Source: JBCBDX01 sp039815825
Lineage (GTDB): Bacteria; Pseudomonadota; Alphaproteobacteria; Rhizobiales; Rhizobiaceae
Assembly (NCBI GenBank): GCA_039815825.1
Contig: JBCBYO010000017.1
Coordinates: forward strand, 1-64,000
Reading direction: 5' to 3'
Length of the DNA stretch: 64,000 nt
Made by a program: the position numbers and the translations under genes. Within the stretch, counting starts at the first letter, position 1. Every line of letters begins with the position of its first letter. Below the pieces are notes generated by a model. The model searched no databases. It was not told the origin of the DNA and worked only from the letters and a program-made list of their open reading frames with translations. Positions 34,220-42,580 of this stretch are shown here, piece after piece.

Positions 34220-34507
34220 TCAGTCTTTCATGCCCTTTTTGCGTGCCGACTTGATCATCCACATTTGCTTGCGGGCGTAGACATCCTCCAAATGGTGAAA
34301 TGTTTCGACCATCAATCTTTTGGGTATGGCGTCCGGGTTGAACTGCTTTGACAGGAAGTCAGCTTCTTCCACCGGTTTTCCTTCATCAAGGGCGGTTAGA
34401 AACACATGCGCCCTTACGGTGAGGATGCCGCGACGCTTGTTTTCTTTCCAGAACCAAAGCCCACCGCCAATGATGACCATGAGCAAAAGAATGGATTCAA
34501 CGGACAC
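34220..34507 (-). CDS. Small membrane protein
   Basis: The 95-residue protein has one N-terminal helix (SILLLMVIIGGGLWFW) followed by a basic cytosolic part with many Lys/Arg. The start is GTG at 34507, preceded by AAGGAG. It is divergent from yebC. I do not recognise the family. Confidence 0.65.
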   Translation of the reverse strand: MSVESILLLMVIIGGGLWFWKENKRRGILTVRAHVFLTALDEGKPVEEADFLSKQFNPDAIPKRLMVETFHHLEDVYARKQMWMIKSARKKGMKD

Positions 34508-34595
34508 CTTATAAAACTCCTTCTGGACGAACGGGCGTAAAATTGCCTATTAGCCCGTCAATTTTAAAGAGAAAACAAATCGACTTGAGGCTGTC

Positions 34596-35348
34596 ATGGC
34601 AGGTCACTCCAAATTTAAAAATATTATGCACCGCAAGGGCCGCCAAGATGCAGCGCGTTCAAAACTATTCTCGCGCCTGTCCAAAGAGATCACGGTTGCG
34701 GTGAAGATGGGTGGCGGGGTCACCGACCCCGACATGAACCCGCGCCTGCGACTGGCGATCCAGAACGCCAAGGGTCAGTCCATGCCCAAGGATAACATCC
34801 AGCGCGCGATCAACAAGGGTACGGGTGCTGGCGGCGAAGACTACCAGGAAATGCGCTATGAGGGTTACGGCCCCGGCGGCGTGGCGGTGATCGTTGAAGC
34901 CTTGACCGATAATCTCAATCGTTCGGCATCAAACATCCGCGCAGCGTTTTCCAAAAATGGTGGATCGTTGGGGGAAACCGGCTCGGTTTCTTTCATGTTC
35001 GATCGCGTGGGCGAAATTACCTACAAGCCCGAAGCTGGCGATGCGGATACGGTGATGGAAGCGGCAATTGAGGCTGGTGCCGAAGATGCCGAAAGTGAAG
35101 AAGAGCAACACATCATCACATGTGCATTTGAAGATTTGGGCAGTGTGTCAAAGGCGCTAGAAGAAAGCCTTGGCGAAGCTGAATCTGTGAAAACAATCTG
35201 GAAACCCCAGAACCAAACGCCGGTCGATGAAGACAAGGCGGGAACGCTTCTCAAGCTGCTTGATGCACTTGATGAAGATGATGACGTGCAGAACGTATAT
35301 TCCAACGAAGAAATTGCCGATGATGTGATGGAGAAGCTGAGCGCCTGA
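34596..35348 (+). CDS. yebC: YebC/PmpR family DNA-binding transcriptional regulator
   Basis: The 250-residue protein begins MAGHSKFKNIMHRKGRQDA and carries FSRLSKEITVAVKMGG, the invariant start of the YebC family, and has the central VAVIVEALTDNLNRSASNIR. YebC proteins act as regulators and, in several bacteria, help ribosomes pass proline-rich stretches. In many alphaproteobacteria it lies beside ruvC; here a YHYH gene and an unknown gene intervene. Confidence 0.95.
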   Translation: MAGHSKFKNIMHRKGRQDAARSKLFSRLSKEITVAVKMGGGVTDPDMNPRLRLAIQNAKGQSMPKDNIQRAINKGTGAGGEDYQEMRYEGYGPGGVAVIVEALTDNLNRSASNIRAAFSKNGGSLGETGSVSFMFDRVGEITYKPEAGDADTVMEAAIEAGAEDAESEEEQHIITCAFEDLGSVSKALEESLGEAESVKTIWKPQNQTPVDEDKAGTLLKLLDALDEDDDVQNVYSNEEIADDVMEKLSA

Positions 35349-35368
35349 TGGCGCTCAATTCATTTGTT

Positions 35369-36121
35369 TTAGCGAAACCCGTCGGCGACATCGCCCCACA
35401 AGCACCGTGGATAAAAGGGAAACGTGTCGGTAACGAAGTAGACATATTCGCCATTCAGCAAAGCGCCATTACACTCGTCCAACATGCCTCTGCCGCCGAC
35501 ATATTCATAGTCTTGCACGTAAGTGCCGTCATAGGTCCCGCCTGGGCCACTGGGCCTTGTTCCGGCTTTTAATTGCCAGCCTGACTGCGCCGCGCCGCTA
35601 AGATAATGAATTTCAAATCCGTCGGCCGCATAGCCAACCAAACTTCCATCGGTATTGGCGAGTAGGCCGGTTGGCTTGCCGTGATAGTGGTAAAGGCCAC
35701 GGCGATCCACGTGCGCATTGTTCATATCGAGCCCAAAGACATTGCGTGGCCCCATCGGTTCAAGCCGCCAACCGGTGTCCCGTCGGCTAAAGCCACGTTG
35801 TGAGTTCGGATCCCAATAGTCCGCTGCTTCCGGGCGAAACATCACGCCATTGATACCAATGCCAATCGCGCCGCGATCAATTTGCGTTGCCTGCCCGGTT
35901 TTTACCGGATTGGCAGGTACGCAAACCGAGATGTTTTGCGCGCTCATGGAATGCGGATTGCCGCTGTTTGGAAAACTGCCGGTTTGGTGTTCTGGCAGGC
36001 CGTTGGATTGGATGCAGATTTGGCTGGCACCGCTGGATATTGTGGCGTTACCCGCAGCAAGTGTTGAGGAACCAGCAAGCGAGATGCTTGCCGTTATGGC
36101 AATGAGAAAAGACTTGTTCAT
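35369..36121 (-). CDS. Exported YHYH domain protein
   Basis: The 250-residue protein has a signal peptide (MNKSFLIAITASISLAGSSTLAAG) and the YHYH motif in RRGLYHYHGKPTG at about residue 145, followed by GYAADGFEIHYL. The YHYH family is exported; its function is unknown, though histidines suggest metal binding. There are four Cys, likely in disulfides. The ATG at 36121 is chosen because it opens the signal peptide. It is convergent with yebC and lies in the yebC–ruvC gap. Confidence 0.83.
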   Translation of the reverse strand: MNKSFLIAITASISLAGSSTLAAGNATISSGASQICIQSNGLPEHQTGSFPNSGNPHSMSAQNISVCVPANPVKTGQATQIDRGAIGIGINGVMFRPEAADYWDPNSQRGFSRRDTGWRLEPMGPRNVFGLDMNNAHVDRRGLYHYHGKPTGLLANTDGSLVGYAADGFEIHYLSGAAQSGWQLKAGTRPSGPGGTYDGTYVQDYEYVGGRGMLDECNGALLNGEYVYFVTDTFPFYPRCLWGDVADGFR

Positions 36122-36219
36122 GGTGAGAACCCCCGATCTTGTATGCAACGCCATCTTGCGTGGGCATGCCTAACGGGACCATGGAGAACGTATTACATTA
36201 TTTTCATGCAGCGGTGAGG

Positions 36220-37032
36220 TCACAGATCCAATCCGCCATCGCGGCTTCGGTTGTCGCGGTCATCAAAAAACAGATCCTGTTCTGCGTCATGATACTGTGT
36301 GTGGTGGCTGGCATGGCTTTCAATGGACTCGATACTGGCGTCGTCATCCGCCACGGTGCTTGCGACGGTGTTGCCCATGTTCAAGTCCAAGGTTATGCCT
36401 CGCATATCACCTTCCGCGACCATCTGATGAAGCGCGACCAAATTATCTAACTGCTGATTTATTCCGGCAACTTCGAGGTCTGGCTGCGGGCTTTCAATGA
36501 TTTGTTGCTTATATGCAGCGGTCTTCTGATCAAGAACTTCGTCTAAAACCCCGTCTTCTGTGAGGGCAATGGCGGTTTCTACAAGCTGTTTTTTTTCCTC
36601 ATTATCGAGCGGAACGTATAATTTAGATATCTCAATTGATATATCTGTTTCATTCGGATCGATTGAGGTTCCAAGGTCGCTCATTTGTTGTAACGCCTTG
36701 GCCTTACCTTTAGGGCTGCTCAGCGCTTCGCCGTCAAAACTGGTTAGTTCGAGACTTTTGTCCCAGGCGTCGACTAGCTTATCACCAAGCGCCTTTTCAG
36801 CACTGTTTGAACTTTGTTGCAGTCTTTCCCCGGGTGCATAATCCGTCACAGCCTCGAATATGGCTCTTTCAGTTAATTGATCCCTTGCTGCATTGCCGCT
36901 CGCACCTGTATTGTCTGACACATCAGGGAGGTGCTCAGCCGGAATTTCCAAGTCGGGCGGCGGATTTTCGCGCAAATCCTTTACGGCCTCGACAAATGAA
37001 GCTTTCTCCAAATAGGCCTCAAATTCACTCAT
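36220..37032 (-). CDS. Acidic protein of unknown function
   Basis: The 270-residue protein is highly acidic, Leu/Glu/Asp-rich and mostly helical, with no signal peptide, membrane segment or catalytic motif. Parts look like repeating helices (FEAYLEKASFVEAVKDL, EKKQLVETAIALTEDGVLDEVL). The C-terminal 45 residues are His/Asp/Arg-rich (HASHHTQYHDAEQDLFF). The start is best placed at the ATG at 37032, after GGGATGG; alternatives are 37041 and 37071. It is adjacent to ruvC, divergent, and the DNA looks more AT-rich than its neighbours. I recognise no family. Confidence 0.6.
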   Translation of the reverse strand: MSEFEAYLEKASFVEAVKDLRENPPPDLEIPAEHLPDVSDNTGASGNAARDQLTERAIFEAVTDYAPGERLQQSSNSAEKALGDKLVDAWDKSLELTSFDGEALSSPKGKAKALQQMSDLGTSIDPNETDISIEISKLYVPLDNEEKKQLVETAIALTEDGVLDEVLDQKTAAYKQQIIESPQPDLEVAGINQQLDNLVALHQMVAEGDMRGITLDLNMGNTVASTVADDDASIESIESHASHHTQYHDAEQDLFFDDRDNRSRDGGLDL

Positions 37033-37189
37033 ATGATCCATCCCGAACAGGTTAATCCCAAACTCTATCACTCAAATTGGGCGAAAACCTGTGGCCATTT
37101 TGCGGAATGATCGCTCTGCCAACGGATTTCGTTTCCGTTTTGTTCAAAGTTGCCGATATACCGTCTTTCAGCAGAATGGATCGGTAAAA

Positions 37190-37702
37190 ATGGCAGAAAC
37201 GATTCGCATCATCGGTATTGATCCGGGACTACGCGCCACTGGATGGGGTGTTGTTGATGCCTGCGGCAACAATCTTCGGTTTGTCGGCGCGGGCACTATC
37301 TCGTCGACTTCCCAAGCCGACCTGGCTTCCAGGTTGGTCCAACTGCATGAAGGCCTAACAAAGATTGTTGCTGACAACATGCCAATGGAAGCGGCAGTTG
37401 AGGCGACATTTGTGAACAAGGATGCAGGTGCGACGCTTAAGCTTGGCCAGGCACGCGGCATCGCTCTTCTGGTTCCCGCTCTGGCTGGTCTGCCGGTTGC
37501 AGAATATGCACCGAACGCCATAAAAAAGGCTGTTGTTGGTGCTGGCCATGCCGACAAGAAACAGATTGAGGTCATGGTTCGGATGCTGTTGCCGAAAGCG
37601 GCTTGGGATAGTGAGCACGCCGCGGATGCTTTGGCGACAGCGATCTGCCATTGCCACCACCGCAAAGCCGTTCAATTGGCGGCAAGGATTGCAGTTTCAT
37701 GA
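37190..37702 (+). CDS. ruvC: Crossover junction endodeoxyribonuclease RuvC
   Basis: The 170-residue nuclease has the active-site start IIGIDPGLRATGWG with the first catalytic Asp, then VEATFVNKDAGATLKLGQARG with the Glu, and SEHAADALATAICH with the final acidic pair. It resolves Holliday junctions. The ATG at 37190 gives the normal length; the upstream frame is not supported. Its stop overlaps the ruvA start by 4 bp. Confidence 0.95.
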   Translation: MAETIRIIGIDPGLRATGWGVVDACGNNLRFVGAGTISSTSQADLASRLVQLHEGLTKIVADNMPMEAAVEATFVNKDAGATLKLGQARGIALLVPALAGLPVAEYAPNAIKKAVVGAGHADKKQIEVMVRMLLPKAAWDSEHAADALATAICHCHHRKAVQLAARIAVS

Positions 37703-38310
37703 TCGGTAAGCTGAGAGGTACTGTTGACGAAGTGGGCGAAGACCATGTTGTCATTGATGTTCATGGTGTCGGCTACGTGGCGCACTGTTCAACGCGCACG
37801 CTTGGCGCTCTCAATGCTGGCGAAGCAGCTGTCCTTTTCATAGAGACGTATGTGCGCGAGGATCAGTTGAAGCTTTTTGGCTTTACTGCACCATTGGAGC
37901 GTGAGTGGTTTCGGCTTCTTCAAAGCGTGCAAGGTGTGGGCGCCAAGGTAGCGCTGGCAATTTTGTCGACGCTCACCCCATCAGACTTGGCCAATGCCAT
38001 TGCACTGCAAGACAAAGCCATGGTGGCACGCGCGCCCGGTATTGGTCCCAAAGTTGCCCAGCGGATTGTTACCGAGCTGAAGAATAAAGCGCCTGCATTT
38101 GCAGGCGACACAGCCAATATTGGCCTGAAGCGGGAGATTGGCGAGGGTGTTGCTTCCGGTGCGGTGTCCGATGCTGTTTCAGCGCTTTCCAACTTGGGTT
38201 ATTCGCGCGATCAGGCGGCGAATGCTATCGCTGCTGCCCTAAAGCTAGCCGGTGATGACGCGGACGAAGCCACACTTATACGCATGGGCCTTAAGGAGCT
38301 GGCAGGGTGA
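37699..38310 (+). CDS. ruvA: Holliday junction branch migration protein RuvA
   Basis: The 203-residue protein starts MIGKLRGTVDEVGEDHVVIDVHGVGYV (OB fold), contains the two HhH segments around VQGVGAKVALAILSTL and APGIGPKVAQRIVTEL, and ends in the RuvB-interacting three-helix domain (SDAVSALSNLGYSRDQAANAI). It is translationally coupled to ruvC (ATGA) and to ruvB (GTGA). Confidence 0.95.
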   Translation: MIGKLRGTVDEVGEDHVVIDVHGVGYVAHCSTRTLGALNAGEAAVLFIETYVREDQLKLFGFTAPLEREWFRLLQSVQGVGAKVALAILSTLTPSDLANAIALQDKAMVARAPGIGPKVAQRIVTELKNKAPAFAGDTANIGLKREIGEGVASGAVSDAVSALSNLGYSRDQAANAIAAALKLAGDDADEATLIRMGLKELAG

Positions 38311-39350
38311 GCGACGGCGACCGCATTATATCTGCTGACAAGCGTGATGAGGATTTTGATACATCGTTGCGCCCGCAAACATTGGATGACTTTACGGGGC
38401 AGTCAGCAGCAAGAGCAAATCTGAAGGTATTCATAGAGGCGGCCAAAAAGCGCGGTGAGGCACTTGATCATGTTCTGTTTGTTGGTCCGCCTGGCTTGGG
38501 CAAAACAACGCTGGCGCAAATCATGGCAAAGGAACTGGGCGTCAATTTTCGGGCAACCTCGGGTCCGGTTATTGCAAAGGCCGGTGACCTTGCAGCGCTG
38601 CTTACCAATCTGGAAGAACGCGATGTCCTTTTCATCGATGAAATCCATCGCCTTAACCCGGCCGTCGAAGAGATTTTGTATCCTGCCATGGAGGATTTCC
38701 AACTCGATCTGATTATTGGGGAGGGACCGGCTGCCCGGTCAGTGAAAATTGATCTGGCAAAGTTTACGCTGGTGGCGGCCACCACGCGGCTCGGCTTGCT
38801 TACGACGCCGCTTCGGGACCGGTTCGGCATTCCTGTTCGGCTAAATTTCTACACCATCGACGAATTGCAGAGCATTGTTACGCGTGGTGCGCGGATCATG
38901 GGATTGCCCATGACGATGGATGGCGCGCGCGAGGTCGCGGCTCGTGCACGGGGCACGCCGCGCATTGCCGGGCGATTGCTACGCCGTGTTCGAGATTTTT
39001 CCGATGTCGCTGGCGCTGATAGTGTCGATGCCAAAGTTGCTGATGCCGCGCTCACCCGATTAGAAGTTGATGCCATTGGTCTGGATGAATTGGATCGGCG
39101 TTATCTGAACCAGATTGCCCGTAATTTTGGCGGTGGTCCTGTAGGGATTGAAACAATCGCCGCCGCCCTTTCGGAACCACGTGATGCCATTGAAGACATC
39201 ATCGAACCCTATTTGATCCAGCAGGGATTTATACAGCGCACGCCGCGCGGACGTATATTAACTGCCAACGCTTGGAGCCATTTGGGTTTGGCGGTGCCTT
39301 CGAATTTGGCGGCAGCGCAGGTTGGGCTTTTTGATGATGCCGATGACTAG
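38307..39350 (+). CDS. ruvB: Holliday junction branch migration ATPase RuvB
   Basis: The 347-residue AAA+ motor has the RuvB-specific LRPQTLDDFTGQ, Walker A GPPGLGKTT at about residue 60, Walker B FIDEIHRL, the sensor region TLVAATTRLGLLTTPLRDRFG and the C-terminal winged helix ending QRTPRGRILTANAWSHLG. The GTG start overlaps the ruvA stop. It completes the ruvCAB operon that migrates and cuts Holliday junctions. Confidence 0.96.
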   Translation: MSDGDRIISADKRDEDFDTSLRPQTLDDFTGQSAARANLKVFIEAAKKRGEALDHVLFVGPPGLGKTTLAQIMAKELGVNFRATSGPVIAKAGDLAALLTNLEERDVLFIDEIHRLNPAVEEILYPAMEDFQLDLIIGEGPAARSVKIDLAKFTLVAATTRLGLLTTPLRDRFGIPVRLNFYTIDELQSIVTRGARIMGLPMTMDGAREVAARARGTPRIAGRLLRRVRDFSDVAGADSVDAKVADAALTRLEVDAIGLDELDRRYLNQIARNFGGGPVGIETIAAALSEPRDAIEDIIEPYLIQQGFIQRTPRGRILTANAWSHLGLAVPSNLAAAQVGLFDDADD

Positions 39351-39422
39351 GTAGGCTGATAGGCCCGAATAAGCGGATCTGGTTCCCCGCAAACTTCTCG
39401 ATAACGGGACGATCCGCGATCT

Positions 39423-40673
39423 CTAGTTGGTCGGTGCGAGCAACAGATCATCTGCGAGTGGATTGGCAAGTTGCTCGCCGCCATAGGCCTGCATAAGTCC
39501 AAAAGCACCGCCGAAGGACCACACGGACCAGGCAAATTCATACTCATCGGCGAGTGTGATCATGTCGCGCATATAGGCGACGCGCCATGCGTCCGGCACA
39601 TCGACATCAGTGCCGTACTCGCGCCCGATCATTCCGAACTCGCCCACAAAGATCTGTGATCTTGATATGTTGTGGGCGTCCGCCCAGCGCGCGGCGATCT
39701 CAAACGACTGACGCAGAGAAGCGTCGAGCTTTTCCGGTGATGACGCGTCGTTCAGATTGCCCGCCAGCATATCGATGGCGTTGTCCCTGTTGCTCTTGTC
39801 TGCACCCTGCCGGATGGCCGCGACGTTGGCCTGGATTGTTTCGGTGAGCGGTCGGGCGTCATCGCGAAACGGCGGGTAGGGGATGTCACGCAAATGCGCT
39901 GTCATATCGCCAGTCCATCGCGCACCTTGGTGAGTAATGGCAAATGGCTCATAGGTGTGAAAAGACCATATGACGTTTTCGCCAAATCCTTCAGGGTCCA
40001 TTAAAGCCAGCGCTTCAGCCGATCCCCAGCAACCACCCGACAGGATCACCGCACGCGTCGGTGATTGGCCAAGCACGGCATCGTAGAGCCTCTTTGACAT
40101 GGTTTGCCATTGGTTCTGTTCCCTGCGGTCGTGGCAGTCCAGCATCGGTTCATTGAGTACCTCGATCGCAAGCAATGCAGGATCATACCGGTCCAGTTGA
40201 CCTGCCACGAATGCCAAAGTGTCTAGATAGTCGTCGAAAATGGATGGCGTTTCGATGATTTGTTCGGTGCCAAGTATCTTCGGATGATCGCGGTCGATGG
40301 TGTGGAAATCGACAATAACCTTAAAACCCTCGGCGATGAGGCGATCGATGGCTATTTTGATCCCTGCGGTCACAATCCCGCGTCTTTCTGGGTCGTCATT
40401 GTAGAGAAGAAATGCCGGTTCGATAGGCAGGCGGATTGTGTCGAAACCGGACTGCCGCAGCGATCTCAGCTCGTCATCTGAAACAAACTTCATCCATTCG
40501 GGGAATTGGGCATAGGTTTGAGGGTCGCCCCATTTTTCCGGCCCGGGCCAAGTGACCCAAAGATCCATCGATATGCCTTTGCCCGCGCTAAAAATTTTCT
40601 GCGCTGAAGCAGAATTTGAAAAGCAAAGGGGTGTGCACAACAAGGCGAGCCATAAACAGCATCTTGCAAACAT
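39423..40673 (-). CDS. Exported glycoside hydrolase family 5 (endoglucanase-like)
   Basis: The 416-residue protein has a signal peptide (MFARCCLWLALLCTPLCFSNSASA) and a TIM-barrel GH5 domain: FDTIRLPIEPAFLL, FKVIVDFHTIDRD, the acid/base Glu in IEVLNEPMLD and the nucleophile Glu in IFVGEFGMIGR. It probably cuts a beta-1,4 or beta-1,3 linked glucan in the periplasm or outside the cell. The ATG at 40673 opens the signal peptide. It is divergent from ybgC. Confidence 0.87.
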   Translation of the reverse strand: MFARCCLWLALLCTPLCFSNSASAQKIFSAGKGISMDLWVTWPGPEKWGDPQTYAQFPEWMKFVSDDELRSLRQSGFDTIRLPIEPAFLLYNDDPERRGIVTAGIKIAIDRLIAEGFKVIVDFHTIDRDHPKILGTEQIIETPSIFDDYLDTLAFVAGQLDRYDPALLAIEVLNEPMLDCHDRREQNQWQTMSKRLYDAVLGQSPTRAVILSGGCWGSAEALALMDPEGFGENVIWSFHTYEPFAITHQGARWTGDMTAHLRDIPYPPFRDDARPLTETIQANVAAIRQGADKSNRDNAIDMLAGNLNDASSPEKLDASLRQSFEIAARWADAHNISRSQIFVGEFGMIGREYGTDVDVPDAWRVAYMRDMITLADEYEFAWSVWSFGGAFGLMQAYGGEQLANPLADDLLLAPTN

Positions 40674-40727
40674 GGCAGTGATTTCCGATGGATGGTCGGC
40701 GTTGGATAGCATAGATGGCCGACACAC

Positions 40728-41222
40728 ATGGATGATATTGATACCTACGGTAAACGGACCGATCCTGATACAACGCTGGATGGGTGGATGGATGGCGATG
40801 TGCATCGCTATAGAGCCCGGATTTATTATGCCGACACCGACCTTTCAGGCGCGGTATACCATGCGCGCTATCTAGAGATGTTGGAACGCGGTCGATCTGA
40901 TTTTTTGCGCGTGACCGGGATTTTGCATTCGGTGCTTGAGGCGCAGGAAGATCCAGTTTTTTGGGTGGTGCGTCGCATGGAAATTGATTGGCTGCGCAGT
41001 GCTCGGATTGACGATATTTTTGAGGTTTCAACCACGATTGCCGATGTGAAGCGCGCGCGCGTCTTTATGGCGCAAGAGATTTCGCGTGGTGGTGAACTGC
41101 TTTTAAAGGCGCAGGTCTTGGCCGCGTTGGTAGATGGGTCAGGTAAGCCGCAACGCATGCCGAAGGCCTGGATAGACCAGTTTGGCGGCCTTGTGCCGGT
41201 TGATACGGGCCCCAAATCCTAA
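40728..41222 (+). CDS. ybgC: Tol-Pal-associated acyl-CoA thioesterase YbgC
   Basis: The hotdog-fold thioesterase has the catalytic pattern RIYYADTDLSGAVYHARYLEMLERGRSDFLR with the Asp at about residue 37 and continues FWVVRRMEIDWLRSARIDDI. It hydrolyses short acyl-CoA or acyl-ACP. It heads the tol–pal operon, as is typical. The start at 40728 gives 164 residues; the ATG at 40788 would give 144 residues, nearer to the family length, and has GGATGGGTGG upstream, so it is a serious alternative. Confidence 0.88.
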   Translation: MDDIDTYGKRTDPDTTLDGWMDGDVHRYRARIYYADTDLSGAVYHARYLEMLERGRSDFLRVTGILHSVLEAQEDPVFWVVRRMEIDWLRSARIDDIFEVSTTIADVKRARVFMAQEISRGGELLLKAQVLAALVDGSGKPQRMPKAWIDQFGGLVPVDTGPKS

Positions 41223-41384
41223 CGGACCGTTAAGGATAACGATTTATGAATCGTGACAAGGTACCTCTAACTTTGGCAGTTCATCGCTCTTTTGCCTTTG
41301 TTTGACCGAAATTGCGCCCAATTAGCAGAAGGCGCTTGGCGAAACGGGTGATGCATCGCCGCGCTCCATTGAAGGATTTTTAAA

Positions 41385-42113
41385 ATGGAAACGCTTCCAC
41401 TGGCCGCCACGGGCCACGATATGTCTATCCTCGGCCTATTCATGCAGGCTGGTTGGATCGTCAAGGCAGTTATGCTTGGTCTGCTGGCTGCTTCCATTTG
41501 GTCCTGGGGGATCATCATCGACAAGGTTTTCATGTATGGCCGCTATCGACGGCAGCTTAATCGCTTTGAAGAGGCGTTTTGGTCAGGTCAGTCGCTTGAA
41601 GAACTATACCGATCTCTATCCGACCGAACCGTGTCAGGCATGAGCGCGGTCTTTGTGGCTGCGATGCGTGAATGGAAGAAATCATTTGAACGTGGTGCCC
41701 GCTCGCCCATTGGTTTGCAGAGCCGTATCGACCGGGCGATGGATGTTACCCTCGCGCGTGAAGCTGATCGGCTGGAAGCTCGTTTGGGCTTCCTGGCTTC
41801 CGTTGGTTCGGTTGCGGTTTACGTCGGTCTGTTTGGCACCGTGATTGGCATCATGACATCTTTCCAAGCCATCGCTGGATCAGAATCAACCAGTCTTGCG
41901 GTCGTTGCACCAGGCATCGCCGAAGCGCTCCTGGCAACCGCAATTGGTTTGGTGGCCGCGATCCCTGCGCTGGTTGGATACAACAAACTGATGACCGATG
42001 CCGGAAAACTCAATGGGCAGATGGAAGCCTTTGCCGATGAATTCTCATCGATCCTTTCGCGCCAAATTGATGAACGCGTGGGCGATGGTACGCAACGGCA
42101 GGCGGCGGAGTAG
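41385..42113 (+). CDS. tolQ: Tol-Pal system protein TolQ
   Basis: The 242-residue inner membrane protein has three helices, the first at about residues 18–40 and the two others around 140–160 and 170–200. The last pair includes VGSVAVYVGLFGTVIGIMTSFQ and APGIAEALLATAIGLVAAIPALVGYN, the ion-path signature of the TolQ/ExbB family. With TolR it powers the system that pulls the outer membrane inward during division. The start follows GAAGGA; 162 bases upstream hold no gene and no clear site. Confidence 0.95.
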   Translation: METLPLAATGHDMSILGLFMQAGWIVKAVMLGLLAASIWSWGIIIDKVFMYGRYRRQLNRFEEAFWSGQSLEELYRSLSDRTVSGMSAVFVAAMREWKKSFERGARSPIGLQSRIDRAMDVTLAREADRLEARLGFLASVGSVAVYVGLFGTVIGIMTSFQAIAGSESTSLAVVAPGIAEALLATAIGLVAAIPALVGYNKLMTDAGKLNGQMEAFADEFSSILSRQIDERVGDGTQRQAAE

Positions 42114-42118
42114 CTTCG

Positions 42119-42574
42119 ATGGCAGTTTCCTCATCCAAGCGTGTTCGGCGCTCTGGTGGGCGGCGCGGCCGTGGTGGTCGCGATGCTTCGCTGGTTTCAG
42201 AAATTAATGTCACACCCTTTGTCGACGTGATGCTGGTGCTGCTTATTGTCTTTATGGTGGCTGCACCATTGTTGACGGTTGGTGTGCCCATAGACTTGCC
42301 TGAAAGCCGCGCGCAGCAGCTCAACGCTGATACACAGCCGATCACGATTTCGATCAATCCACAGGGAGAAATCTTCCTTCAAGAGACACTCATTGGCATT
42401 GATGAAGTAGTGCCGCGCCTGCAGGCGATTGCGCAGACGGGCTTTGATGAGCGAATTTTCATTCGTGGCGACCAATCCACGAACTACGGCACTATCATGG
42501 CGGTGATGGGGCGGATTAATCAGGCTGGTTATCGCAACCTCGGCCTCGTGACACTGCAGGAACGGGACGGCTAG
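42119..42574 (+). CDS. tolR: Tol-Pal system protein TolR
   Basis: The 151-residue protein has one N-terminal helix (about residues 34–54) with the proton-path Asp in VTPFVDVMLVLLIVFMVAAPL and a periplasmic domain. It sits 5 bp after tolQ with GGAG before the start. It is the partner of TolQ in the inner membrane motor. Confidence 0.94.
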   Translation: MAVSSSKRVRRSGGRRGRGGRDASLVSEINVTPFVDVMLVLLIVFMVAAPLLTVGVPIDLPESRAQQLNADTQPITISINPQGEIFLQETLIGIDEVVPRLQAIAQTGFDERIFIRGDQSTNYGTIMAVMGRINQAGYRNLGLVTLQERDG

Positions 42575-42580
42575 TCACCC

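Noticed and set aside
39373..39417. GCGGATC / GATCCGC inverted repeat between ruvB and the GH5 gene
   Set aside because: Only 7 bp with a 31-nt loop and no T-run; not convincing as terminator or operator.
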